Below, one piece after another: positions 1 through 7,717 of a DNA stretch of 64,000 nt. A model generated the notes under the pieces. The model made no database searches. It was not told the DNA's origin and was given only the letters and a program-made list of their open reading frames with translations. Location: contig NZ_JAIFZQ010000020.1 of NCBI RefSeq assembly GCF_019710585.1, positions 1,035,507-1,099,506 of the forward strand, in the 5' to 3' direction. The position numbers and the translations under genes were made by a program. The stretch's first letter is position 1, and each line of letters begins with the position of its first letter. Source of the DNA: Arthrobacter sp. MAHUQ-56. GTDB taxonomy: Bacteria; Actinomycetota; Actinomycetes; Actinomycetales; Micrococcaceae.

Positions 1-47
1 TCGACCAGGCTGCGCCCGTCCGGCCGGCACTGGACCTCACCCTGCCG

Positions 48-899
48 GTGGCTCCTGTACGGGAGATCCTGGAACGCGCCTTCGCCGAGGACGCGCCCTC
101 CGGCGACATCACCTCCCAGCTGCTGATCCCGGCCGCGGCGCGGGCCACCGCAGTCCTGAACGCCCGGGTGCCTGGCGTCCTCAGCGGGGCCACCGTGTTC
201 CGTGATGCCATGCAGCTGGTGGACCCCGCCACGAAGGTCGAGCTGCTGGTGGCGGATGGAGAAACGTTCGACGCCGGCACCCACCTTGCACGGGTCAGCG
301 GGACCGCGCGCTCGGTGCTCCTGGCAGAACGGGTGGCGCTCAACCTGGTCCAGCGGATGTCCGCCATTGCCACGAAAACCGCCGAGTTCGTCCGGCTCAC
401 CGAAGGCACCGCCGCCCGCATTACCGACACCCGCAAGACCACCCCCGGCCTGCGGGTCCTTGAACGCTTCGCCGTCCGCTGCGGCGGGGGCATGAACCAC
501 CGGTACAGCCTCTCCGATGCCGTACTGGCCAAGGACAACCACCTCGCCGTGATGACCGGCGGCGACCCCGCCAGGCTGACGGAACTCCTGCGGGCCGCCA
601 AGGCGCAGCTGGGCCACACCACGCACTTTGAAGTGGAAGTGGACAGCATGGACCAGATCGAACCCGTCCTCGCCGCCGGCGTGGACACCATCATGCTGGA
701 CAACTTCACGCTGGAGGAACTGCAGGGCGGCGTCGCCCTGGTGGCAGGACGCGCACGGGTGGAGGCCAGCGGGAACGTGAACCTGGGCACCGTCCGGGCC
801 ATAGCGGCCACCGGCGTGGACGTGATCTCCGTCGGTGCCCTCACGCACACGGTGGCCGCCCTGGATCTCGGCCTGGACGTCGAGCTGACGGCCGGCTGA
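48..899 (+). CDS. nadC: nicotinate-nucleotide pyrophosphorylase (carboxylating)
   Basis: Quinolinate phosphoribosyltransferase: makes nicotinate mononucleotide from quinolinate and PRPP in de novo NAD synthesis in the cytoplasm. Family motifs appear in order: EDAPSGDITS near residue 14, ALNLVQRMSAIAT near 97, DTRKTTPGLR near 127, AKDNHL near 161, IMLDNFT near 215 and VISVGALTHT near 261. The 283 residues match the usual length. The frame remains open from the GTG at 48 back to the left edge, so the real start could lie a few codons further left, outside the window. Only three bases separate it from the cysteine desulfurase, which suggests the end of a nadA-nadB-nadC operon whose first genes are off the window (inference). 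Confidence 0.93.
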   Translation: MAPVREILERAFAEDAPSGDITSQLLIPAAARATAVLNARVPGVLSGATVFRDAMQLVDPATKVELLVADGETFDAGTHLARVSGTARSVLLAERVALNLVQRMSAIATKTAEFVRLTEGTAARITDTRKTTPGLRVLERFAVRCGGGMNHRYSLSDAVLAKDNHLAVMTGGDPARLTELLRAAKAQLGHTTHFEVEVDSMDQIEPVLAAGVDTIMLDNFTLEELQGGVALVAGRARVEASGNVNLGTVRAIAATGVDVISVGALTHTVAALDLGLDVELTAG

Positions 900-902
900 C
901 CC

Positions 903-2060
903 GTGATCTTCCTGGATGCCTCCGCCACCACCCCTGTCCGCCGCGAGGTCCTGGACGCCATGTGGCCCTACCTCACGGGCGAATTCGGAAACCCGTCCAG
1001 CCACCACGCGCTGGGCGGGTCGGCGGCAGCCGCGCTCGCAGGCGCCCGCGCATCGGTGGCCGCGGTCCTCGGCTGCCGGCCGGGGGAAGTGGTGTTCACC
1101 TCCGGCGGGACGGAAGCGGACAACCTCGCCGTCAAGGGCATCGCCCTGGCGCGGCAGGCAGCCAGGCCGGAGCTGGACCGGGTGGTGATCAGCGCCGTCG
1201 AACACCCCGCGGTGGAGGAATCCGCACGCTACCTCGAACGCTTCCACGGGTTCGCGGTGGACGTGGTGCCGGTGGACAGCACCGGGCGGGTCACGCCGCA
1301 GGCGCTGGCCGCGGTGCTGCGGCCGGAAACGGCACTGGTGAGCGTGATGTACGCCAACAATGAGGTGGGCACCGTGCAGCCCATCGCCGCACTGGCGGAA
1401 CTCGCACACGCGCACGGCATCCCGTTCCACACCGATGCCGTGCAGGCGGCCGGCTGGCTGCCACTGGATGTGCGGGCGCTGGGGGTGGACGCCATGAGCA
1501 TTTCGGGCCACAAGCTCGGTGCTCCCAAGGGCTGCGGACTGCTGTTCGTCCGCAGCCGCACGCGGCTGGAACCGCTGGTCCATGGCGGCGGGCAGGAGCG
1601 CGGCCGCCGGTCGGGCACCGAAAACGTGGCCGGAGCAGTGGGCATGGCCACCGCACTGACGCTGGCGCAGGGCCGCCAGGCGGAGCAGCAGGGGAGGGTG
1701 GCCGCCCTGCGGGACGGGTTCATCGACGCCGTGCTCTCCGGAGTCCCCGACGCCGTCCTTACCGGGCACCCCACGGAACGGCTGCCGTCCATCGCCTCGT
1801 TCTGCTTCCCGGGAACCAGCGGCGAAGCGGTCCTCCTGGAACTGGAGCGGCAGGGCATCGTGTGCTCCAGCGGCTCGGCGTGCGCAGCTGGCTCGGATGC
1901 GCCCTCGCCCGTGCTCACCGCCTTGGGGATCCCCGCCGTGGTCGCCCAAACGGCAGTACGCTTCAGCTTTGACGCCTCGGTGACCCGGGACGACCTGGAG
2001 GCAGCCGCCGCGGCCGTCCGGACCGCCGTCGCCGGCGTGAAAGCGCTGGGAACGCGCTGA
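903..2060 (+). CDS. cysteine desulfurase, NifS/IscS family (NadS-like)
   Basis: PLP-dependent enzyme that takes sulfur from L-cysteine as a persulfide for Fe-S cluster assembly. The N-terminus has the family pattern FLDASATTPV; the PLP lysine is K203 in SGHKLGAPKG; the catalytic cysteine is in the SGSACAAGSD loop near residue 327; the RSGTEN motif lies near 238. 385 residues is typical. The start is GTG, three bases after the nadC stop, so the two genes are translationally close. In this position (after nadC) such enzymes are thought to mature the 4Fe-4S cluster of quinolinate synthase NadA; that role is inferred from context, and a general IscS role cannot be excluded. Confidence 0.88.
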   Translation: MIFLDASATTPVRREVLDAMWPYLTGEFGNPSSHHALGGSAAAALAGARASVAAVLGCRPGEVVFTSGGTEADNLAVKGIALARQAARPELDRVVISAVEHPAVEESARYLERFHGFAVDVVPVDSTGRVTPQALAAVLRPETALVSVMYANNEVGTVQPIAALAELAHAHGIPFHTDAVQAAGWLPLDVRALGVDAMSISGHKLGAPKGCGLLFVRSRTRLEPLVHGGGQERGRRSGTENVAGAVGMATALTLAQGRQAEQQGRVAALRDGFIDAVLSGVPDAVLTGHPTERLPSIASFCFPGTSGEAVLLELERQGIVCSSGSACAAGSDAPSPVLTALGIPAVVAQTAVRFSFDASVTRDDLEAAAAAVRTAVAGVKALGTR

Positions 2061-2090
2061 GCCTTTGCAGCCCGTGCACTCCCACGCGGG

Positions 2091-2579
2091 CTAGCGGTGG
2101 CGTGCCCGCCGGAAAATCCAGTGCCGCAGCAGGCTGAAGCGCACGGCCGTGGCCAGGAACCCGGACAGCGTCGTTGCCGTCAGTTCGTCCCCCACCGTGG
2201 CATTGGGGTTGAACCAGTGCAGTACGCCCAGGCTGCTGCCGGTGATCACCAGCGCCACGGCAATCACCACCAGCCCGTGGAGGTGGTCGCGGGTGCGCCG
2301 CTGCTGCCCGGTGATCTTGAACGTCAGCCTGCGGTTCAACGCGGTGTTCAGCAGCGACGTCACCACCAGCGCCACCGCGTTGGCCAGCTGGGCTCCCAGC
2401 CACGGCCGCAGCAGCGCGTACAGGGCCAGGGATGCCGCGGTACAGACAACGCCGACGCCGGAAAACCGGATCAGTTGCCGGACCACCGGGAAGCGCAGGA
2501 TGCCCCGGTAGTGCCTGGTGGCGGGTTGGCGCCGCGTGGACGCCTCCAGCGCAACCGGGGCAGGTGCGCCCTCCCTCAC
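2091..2579 (-). CDS. GtrA family membrane protein
   Basis: Small integral membrane protein of about 162 residues with four predicted membrane segments: around LIRFSGVGVVCTAASLALYA, LANAVALVVTSLLNTALN, LHGLVVIAVALVITGSSL and the final ATTLSGFLATAVRFSLLRHW. The family motif near FxxVGxxxTxxxxxxxY and the NRRLTF loop fit GtrA/DPMS-related proteins, which help move or modify lipid-linked sugars in cell-envelope glycan synthesis. The GTG at 2579 overlaps the stop of the upstream FAA hydrolase gene by four bases (GTGA), which favours it over the in-frame ATG at 2624. The substrate is unknown. It ends a three-gene reverse-strand cluster whose members have no obvious shared pathway. Confidence 0.78.
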   Translation of the reverse strand: MREGAPAPVALEASTRRQPATRHYRGILRFPVVRQLIRFSGVGVVCTAASLALYALLRPWLGAQLANAVALVVTSLLNTALNRRLTFKITGQQRRTRDHLHGLVVIAVALVITGSSLGVLHWFNPNATVGDELTATTLSGFLATAVRFSLLRHWIFRRARHR

Positions 2580-3427
2580 GCCTGCATCCCGCCGGGCCCG
2601 ATCCTGCCGGGCACCCCGGGCCATGCCGACGCGACGACCGGATTGGCCAGCTCACCGATCCCCTGGACGCGGCACGCCACTGAGTCGCCGGGGGACAGGG
2701 GCGCGGTGACGGCGGGGAATCCGGTCAGCACCAGGTCGCCGGGATGCAGGGTCAGCACGGAGGTCAGGTAGACCAGGATCTCATCCACCGTCCAGCCCAG
2801 GTCTGCAGTGCTGGCCGTCGCCAGCGCCGTGCCGTTCACCGCCACGCCGATCTCCAGGTCCGAGTCATCCAGCCCCACGGCGATCCACGGCCCCACCGGC
2901 GTGAACGTGTCCTGGCTCTTGGCCGCGAACCACAGTTCGTCGGTCTTTTGCAGGTCCCGGCAGGTGACGTCGTTCGCGATGGTGAAGCCGAACACTGCAT
3001 CCCGGGCCGTGGCCGGCGTCAGTGCCCTGGCCGTCCTGCCGATCACCACGGCAAGTTCGGCCTCGGGCTCCACCTGCGTCATTCCGGGTGCCAGCCGGAT
3101 CTCCTCGCCGGGGCCAATCACGCTGGTGGTTGCCTTGTGGAAAGCCTGCGGCGGAAGGTTCCGGCCCGCCTGGCCGGTGTTGTGGGCCATACCCAGGACG
3201 TTGGCCGGAGCGCTTGGGGCGAGGAAGACAAAGGCATCCTGCGGCACCGCAGCTCCGGGCCGCCAGCCGTCGCGCCAGGGGCTGGAAGCATTGGCCCGGG
3301 AATCCGGGAAGGGGGACTCGGCGACGGTCCAGGTGGTCCCGCCGCCGCTGGTGACGAAGAACTGCTCGCCGGGCCACGCAGCGGACAGCGGGCGGACGCG
3401 GGCAAGGCGCCGGGGAGAAGAAGCCAT
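2576..3427 (-). CDS. fumarylacetoacetate hydrolase (FAA) family protein
   Basis: Cytoplasmic metal-dependent enzyme of the FAA hydrolase fold, about 283 residues. The core carries the metal-ligand pattern EPEAELAVVIGR near residue 120, the NDVTCRDLQKTD motif near 160 and a late GDLVLTGFPA motif near 245, all standard for the C-terminal FAH domain. The N-terminal 70 residues (Ser/Pro/Gly rich) are poorly conserved. Family members hydrolyse or decarboxylate beta-keto or acylpyruvate compounds; the substrate here cannot be read from sequence. The ATG lies three bases after the DUF1684 stop and the end overlaps the GtrA start, so it is the middle gene of one transcript. Confidence 0.82.
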   Translation of the reverse strand: MASSPRRLARVRPLSAAWPGEQFFVTSGGGTTWTVAESPFPDSRANASSPWRDGWRPGAAVPQDAFVFLAPSAPANVLGMAHNTGQAGRNLPPQAFHKATTSVIGPGEEIRLAPGMTQVEPEAELAVVIGRTARALTPATARDAVFGFTIANDVTCRDLQKTDELWFAAKSQDTFTPVGPWIAVGLDDSDLEIGVAVNGTALATASTADLGWTVDEILVYLTSVLTLHPGDLVLTGFPAVTAPLSPGDSVACRVQGIGELANPVVASAWPGVPGRIGPGGMQA

Positions 3428-3430
3428 GGG

Positions 3431-4093
3431 TCAGTACAGCTCGCCCACGGGGATGTCGACGGCCAGCCGGTTGGCGGGGCCGGCGAGTGGGCATGCCCAT
3501 GCCTCGTTGTAGGCGCAGGAAGGGTTGTAGGCAAAGTTGAAGTCAAGGACGAACCGGGCGTCGGGCCCAGTCCCGTTGACGCCGTGGAAGGCGCCCTTGA
3601 TGGTGTCCAGCAGGTAGCGCCCCGCACCGTAGCTGCCGCCGGGCTGGCCGGCGGTGGCGTCGCGGAACGGAACGAAGATTCCGCCGCCATACCCATGGAT
3701 CTTCCATACCGCCAGCTGGCCCATCTCGGGCAGGTCGAAGGTGCCCAGCCGGACAAAGTTGACCACGCCGTCGGTTCCCGTGTCCACGCTCATTTCCCGG
3801 CCGGCGCCCTCCTTGGTGAGGGGCACGTGGAAGCGGTAGATCGGATCGTAGTAGGCGGTCTTCAGTCCGGCGAAGTTTGCCCGTCCTGCCCGCGTCAGCG
3901 GGGACGCCGGGTGCGTGGCGAACATCAGGTCCCGCTGGTGCCGCCAGTACGAGTGCGCCTCCGCCGGGTCGTCGGCGGCGATCTTGCGGACATTGTCGTA
4001 CATCGCGAAGGTGCGCAGCCGCCAGTCGGCGATATCCAGGGCGGAGATGTCCGCTGGGTTTTCTTCGGCTGCGCCGTGCTGCTCTTCCGCCAT
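3431..4093 (-). CDS. DUF1684 domain-containing protein
   Basis: A 220-residue soluble protein matching DUF1684: the N-terminal WRLRTFAMYDNVR helix, the YWRHQRDLMFATHPASPL motif, a beta-rich middle (GGIFVPFRDATAGQ, GGSYGAGRYLLD) and the terminal FNFAYNPSCAYNEAWACPL segment. Function of this family is not established. The ATG at 4093 is chosen because homologous sequence begins shortly after it and because a TAGGCT hexamer sits seven bases upstream. Longer in-frame starts up to 4354 would run into the divergent lipoprotein gene. It is the first gene of the DUF1684-FAA-GtrA cluster. Confidence 0.8.
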   Translation of the reverse strand: MAEEQHGAAEENPADISALDIADWRLRTFAMYDNVRKIAADDPAEAHSYWRHQRDLMFATHPASPLTRAGRANFAGLKTAYYDPIYRFHVPLTKEGAGREMSVDTGTDGVVNFVRLGTFDLPEMGQLAVWKIHGYGGGIFVPFRDATAGQPGGSYGAGRYLLDTIKGAFHGVNGTGPDARFVLDFNFAYNPSCAYNEAWACPLAGPANRLAVDIPVGELY

Positions 4094-4100
4094 AGCCTCC

Positions 4101-4233
4101 AGCCTAGTGCCCGGCCGCGGCAGGAAGCGTACGACGGCGACACGCCGGGCCGCGGGGGCGGCAGGGCCACGTGCCGGCCGGGCGTGACATGCCAGCGTGG
4201 TGGCCATGTGATGGCCGCCCGCGCCACTAGGCT
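4101..4233. promoter_or_regulatory. divergent leaderless promoter pair
   Basis: Identical -10 hexamers TAGGCT lie seven bases before each divergent start codon: 4228-4233 for the lipoprotein ATG at 4241 and the complement of 4101-4106 for the DUF1684 ATG at 4093. A perfect inverted repeat GGCCAT-GTG-ATGGCC (4202-4216) sits where the -35 region of the lipoprotein promoter should be and could be an operator. The reverse transcript also has GGAGG between hexamer and ATG. Confidence 0.5.
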
Positions 4234-4240
4234 GGCTTGC

Positions 4241-5062
4241 ATGAGAGGCAAGGCAGCATCGAGGGTTGTTTCCGGCGCGTCCATGCTGCTCGCAGGCCTG
4301 CTCCTGGCGGGGTGTGCGGGCCCGCAGCCGAAGGACCCCGGCTGGACGGCGCAAACGGGGGCCGGTACCGGCTCCGAATCCCCGTCCACGGCCGCGCCGG
4401 CCCCCGGAACATCCGGGCCGGCGGCATCCACCGCTGCGTCCCCGTCCGGCCAGGCGTCACCCACAGGGCCGCAGGCTGTTCCCACTGCACCGTCCTGGAA
4501 GACCTTCTCGGACCCCGGCAAGACCGTCAGCTTCGAACTGCCGCAGGACTGGATCGCGCAGTCGGTGGCCCCGGAGGACGGTGCGCTTGCCGGTGCGCTG
4601 AAGGTGGAAGTGAAGAAGTCCGACGGAACGTTCGTGGCAGCCCTGCGGACGGGACTGCCGCCGTCGTCTGCTGACTGCCCCGAAGCCGCACGGCGCCCCT
4701 ACACCGTGATCAGCAGTGTGCCCATGGAACTCCCGGCCGCCGGCGGGGAGGGGACCATCCCGCCGCGGATGGTCTACCGGGTGATCCAGGGCTACCGGTT
4801 CTTCGGTTCCTACGGCATCACCAACGTTGTGGGCGGCGCGGACGGGCAGGCGTGCGAGCTGCGCAACGTGGTGCGCGGTGCGGCTGGCAAGGGGGACTAC
4901 TCCTTCGGCGACGTGGTTTCGCTGAAGGCCTTCGCTCCGGACGAGAAAGTAGCTCCCGCGCAGGCGTTCGACACGCTGGGCCAGGCCGCCCAGTACGTGA
5001 ACGAAAGCTCCGACTTCGCCAACGTGCAGCGGATGCTAATGTCGCTGAAGGTCAAAAACTAG
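4241..5062 (+). CDS. putative lipoprotein of unknown function
   Basis: Exported lipoprotein, 273 residues. It begins with a basic n-region (MRGKAASR), a hydrophobic stretch and a lipobox LLLAGC with the lipidated cysteine near residue 24. A Pro/Ala/Ser/Thr-rich spacer to about residue 85 follows, then a folded domain starting at WKTFSDPGKTVSFELPQDW and ending with NVQRMLMSLKVKN. The start WKTF-x-FELPQDW resembles the opening of small surface-exposed domains that share the 'sDGxxSFxLPxdW' pattern, but I do not recognise a named family. The ATG is chosen for the signal peptide and the TAGGCT hexamer seven bases upstream; the reading frame itself is open far to the left without any coding support. 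Confidence 0.75.
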   Translation: MRGKAASRVVSGASMLLAGLLLAGCAGPQPKDPGWTAQTGAGTGSESPSTAAPAPGTSGPAASTAASPSGQASPTGPQAVPTAPSWKTFSDPGKTVSFELPQDWIAQSVAPEDGALAGALKVEVKKSDGTFVAALRTGLPPSSADCPEAARRPYTVISSVPMELPAAGGEGTIPPRMVYRVIQGYRFFGSYGITNVVGGADGQACELRNVVRGAAGKGDYSFGDVVSLKAFAPDEKVAPAQAFDTLGQAAQYVNESSDFANVQRMLMSLKVKN

Positions 5063-5133
5063 TCCCGCTGCCCGCCCCCACGAGGTGCCGGGGCACGCGA
5101 CTTTCCGTCCGCCCCCGACATCCCCGGAGAGAC

Positions 5134-5940
5134 ATGGAACGCTCTGTTTCCGCACGCCTGGTCTTCAGGACCGCCCCCAACACCAAAGTGGCCATGGCCA
5201 TCGCCGCAGCGAGGAACAGCGGGTATTCATCCTTCGACGAGACCCTGTCCGTCACAGCCGGCGGCAACGAGGTGCCGCTGACCGAAATCGCGGACCACCA
5301 CGGTGGCCGCTTCCACTACATGGAGTTCACCGAGCCGGCCGAGGTCACCGTGGAGTATTCCGCCACCGTGGCCGGACGCGGTGAGCCCGAAGAGGCCAGC
5401 CTGGCGGACCGGATCCGCTACGTCCGCCCGAGCCGCTACGCCGAATCGGACCGGCTGCTGCCCACCGCCTACGCGGAATTCGAGGGGGTGCAGGGCGCCG
5501 GCCTGCTGCACGCCGTGCGCAACTGGGTCAATGGGGAACTGCGGTACCTCAGCGGTTCCTCCCGGGGTACCGACGGCGCGGTGGAAACCCTGCTGAGCAG
5601 GCGCGGCGTCTGCAGGGACTTCGCCCACCTGGCCATCGCGTTGCTGCGTTCGAAGGACATTCCTGCCCGCCTCGCTGCCGTATATGCACCGGGCCTAAGT
5701 CCGATGGATTTCCATGCCGTGGCGGAAGCCTACGTGGAGGGGGCCTGGCACGTCATCGACCCCACGGGGCTTGCCCCGCGGGAGTCGATGCTGCGCATCA
5801 CCGCCGGCCGGGACTCGTCCGACACCGCCTTCCTCTCCACCGTGGGAGGCAGCCTCACCCTCAACCAGCTGCGGGTGACAGCAGTGGTGGACGGCTCCCT
5901 TCCCGTGGAGGACCCCACGCAGCTGGTGGCGCTGGGCTAG
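5134..5940 (+). CDS. transglutaminase-like domain protein
   Basis: 268-residue protein with a bacterial transglutaminase/protease-like core. The N-terminal half is a beta-rich domain; the core has the catalytic triad pattern: cysteine in RRGVCRDFAHLAIALLR near residue 160, histidine in MDFHAVAEAYV near 193 and aspartate in WHVIDPTGLAP near 209. No signal peptide is seen, so it probably acts in the cytoplasm. GGAGA lies a few bases before the ATG. It follows the lipoprotein by 71 bases and may share its transcript. Whether it crosslinks or cleaves peptides cannot be told from sequence. Confidence 0.85.
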   Translation: MERSVSARLVFRTAPNTKVAMAIAAARNSGYSSFDETLSVTAGGNEVPLTEIADHHGGRFHYMEFTEPAEVTVEYSATVAGRGEPEEASLADRIRYVRPSRYAESDRLLPTAYAEFEGVQGAGLLHAVRNWVNGELRYLSGSSRGTDGAVETLLSRRGVCRDFAHLAIALLRSKDIPARLAAVYAPGLSPMDFHAVAEAYVEGAWHVIDPTGLAPRESMLRITAGRDSSDTAFLSTVGGSLTLNQLRVTAVVDGSLPVEDPTQLVALG

Positions 5941-6414
5941 CTAGGCCTTCCGGGGCAGGGAACCCAGCGAGTTCCGCAGCTTTTCCGTCAGCCGGACCAG
6001 TTCCTTCTGCTCGGCCGGGGTCAGCGCTGGAGCCACCAGGGCTGAGATGTCCCTGACGTGCTCCCGGCCGATCTCCTTCTGGAGCTCCCGTCCTTCCTCC
6101 GTCAGTTTGAGCAGTACGCCGCGGCCGTCCTCCGGCGCGGGCATGCGGGCGATGAGTCCGCGCTTCTCCAGCCGTTCCACCAGCCTGCTCAGGCTGGATT
6201 GGCTCAGCAGGACGTTGTCGTTGAGCTCGTTGAGCCGCAGCCAGCCGGACGGGCAGCGCGAAAGCGTGAACAGGACGTCGTATTCGTTGACGGCCAGCTT
6301 CCGGAAGGCCGGCCCGGACTGCAGCTTGCGCATCACCGCCACCTGCGCCCGGAAGAGCGACTCCCACATCTCGGCAGCAAGCCGGACGGGCGATTCGGAG
6401 CCCGCGGCAGCCAT
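5941..6414 (-). CDS. MarR family transcriptional regulator
   Basis: 157-residue winged-helix regulator. The recognition region runs from WLRLNELNDNVLLSQSSLSRLVERLEKR (about residues 58-85; quoted here as WLRLNELNDN and SSLSRLVERLEKR) to the wing RMPAPEDGRGVLLKLTEEG. Flanking helices would form the dimer. The start ATG overlaps the stop of the upstream flavin-monooxygenase gene (TGATG) with GGAGG four bases before it; a GTG three bases earlier is an alternative. Being co-transcribed behind the oxidoreductase, and with a perfect palindrome in that promoter, it most likely represses its own operon. Confidence 0.85.
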   Translation of the reverse strand: MAAAGSESPVRLAAEMWESLFRAQVAVMRKLQSGPAFRKLAVNEYDVLFTLSRCPSGWLRLNELNDNVLLSQSSLSRLVERLEKRGLIARMPAPEDGRGVLLKLTEEGRELQKEIGREHVRDISALVAPALTPAEQKELVRLTEKLRNSLGSLPRKA

Positions 6415-7523
6415 CACGCCTCCGAAGCCGCGGTATCGGCTTCCTGCGTTGCCAGCAGCGCGGCAACCCGGCCGGCGTGCGTGGGCGGCTCCGGAACGTG
6501 CGCCGGCTTGAGGGCCGCGTACTCCTTGCGGAGGACCGGCAGGACTTCCTCGCCGAACAGGTCCAGCTGCTCCAGCACGGTCTTCAGGGGCAGGCCGGCG
6601 TGGTCGATCAGGAACAGCTGGCGCTGGTAATCGCCGAAGTGCTCACGGAAGGTCAGGGTCTTCTCAATGACTTCCTGCGGGCTGCCCACGGTCAGCGGGG
6701 TCTGGGAGGTGAAGTCCTCCAGTGACGGGCCGTGGCCATAGACGGGGGCATTGTCGAAGTAGGGGCGGAACTCCTTCACGGCGTCCTGCGAGTTCTTCCG
6801 CATGAAGAACTGGCCGCCGAGTCCAACGATCGCCTGGTCCGCCTTGCCGTGGCCGTAGTGCTCGTAGCGCTCACGGTAGAGGCCGATCAGCTGCTGGTAG
6901 TGCTCTTTGGGCCAGAAGATGTTGTTGGCGAAGAAACCGTCGCCGAAGTACGCGGCCACCTCCGCGATCTGCGGGGTGCGGATGGAGCCGTGCCACACGA
7001 AGGGAGCCACGCCGTCGAGCGGGCGCGGTGTGGAGGTGAAGTTCTGCAGGGGGGTGCGGAACTTGCCGGACCAGTTCACGGTGTCCTCGTCCCAGAGCTT
7101 GCGCAGCAGGCTGTAGTTCTCGATGGCCAGTTCCACGCCGTCCTGGATGTTCTTGCCGAACCACGGGTACACGGGCGCGGTGTTGCCGCGCCCGAGGACC
7201 AGGTCCACGCGCCCGTCCGCCAGGTGCTGGAGCATGGCGAAGTCCTCCGCGATTTTGACGGGGTCGTTCGTGGTGATCAGCGTGGTGGCCGTGGACAGGA
7301 TGATGCGCTCGGTCTGGGCGGCGATGTAGGCGAGGGTGGTGGTGGGGGAGGACGAGAAGAAAGGGCGGTTGTGGTGCTCGCCCAGGGCGTAGACATCCAT
7401 GCCGATTTCCTCGACCTTTTTGGCGATGGCCACCGAGGCCTTGATGCGTTCGTGCTCGGTGGGGGTGCGGCCCGTGGTGGGGTCCGCGGTGATGTCGCTG
7501 ACGCTGAAAACACCGATCTGCAT
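6414..7523 (-). CDS. LLM class flavin-dependent oxidoreductase
   Basis: Luciferase-like monooxygenase family protein, 369 residues, expected to use reduced FMN or F420 in the cytoplasm. Features include the N-terminal MQIGVFSVSD strand, the ALGEHHNRPFF motif near residue 47, TTLITTNDPVKIAEDFAMLQ near 82, LVLGRGNTAPVYPWFGK near 110, and WHGSIRTPQIAEVAAYFGDG near 177. AAAGAGG sits six bases before the ATG. The gene leads a two-gene operon with the MarR repressor. The substrate is unknown; control by MarR suggests response to a small aromatic or xenobiotic compound (inference). Confidence 0.85.
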   Translation of the reverse strand: MQIGVFSVSDITADPTTGRTPTEHERIKASVAIAKKVEEIGMDVYALGEHHNRPFFSSSPTTTLAYIAAQTERIILSTATTLITTNDPVKIAEDFAMLQHLADGRVDLVLGRGNTAPVYPWFGKNIQDGVELAIENYSLLRKLWDEDTVNWSGKFRTPLQNFTSTPRPLDGVAPFVWHGSIRTPQIAEVAAYFGDGFFANNIFWPKEHYQQLIGLYRERYEHYGHGKADQAIVGLGGQFFMRKNSQDAVKEFRPYFDNAPVYGHGPSLEDFTSQTPLTVGSPQEVIEKTLTFREHFGDYQRQLFLIDHAGLPLKTVLEQLDLFGEEVLPVLRKEYAALKPAHVPEPPTHAGRVAALLATQEADTAASEA

Positions 7524-7565
7524 GATGTGCCTCTTTCCGTTCCTGGACTTGCTGGGCTTGGTTCC

Positions 7566-7597
7566 AGTCTAGACCAATTTAGATGCATTTGCATCTA
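7566..7597 (-). promoter_or_regulatory. promoter with MarR-type operator
   Basis: An 18-base perfect palindrome TAGATGCA-TT-TGCATCTA occupies 7580-7597. On the reverse strand it overlaps the position of the -35 element for a -10 hexamer TAGACT (complement of 7566-7571), which would start transcription about 35 bases before the oxidoreductase ATG. Size, symmetry and place fit a MarR dimer site. Confidence 0.7.
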
Positions 7598-7670
7598 TCG
7601 CCTACTGTAACGTGGCGGCGCCGGGATTATTCCCCGCCCTGGCCGGCGGCGGGACGGGCGTTAAAGCAGC

Positions 7671-7702
7671 CATGCCCGCACCGCTGGAGCGGCACGGGCA
7701 TG
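7671..7702 (-). terminator. hairpin after RND gene
   Basis: CATGCCCG pairs with CGGGCATG, with an inner CCGCT/AGCGG stem and a two-base loop. It lies 16 bases beyond the stop of the reverse-strand RND exporter gene and before the oxidoreductase operon. The T-run after it is short (GCTTTAA). Confidence 0.5.
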
Positions 7703-7717
7703 ACGGGAAGATGCAGG

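Noticed and set aside
2744-4240. Open frame of about 500 codons on the forward strand running into the lipoprotein gene
   Set aside because: It is antisense to the DUF1684 and FAA genes, and the real lipoprotein start with a signal peptide is at 4241.
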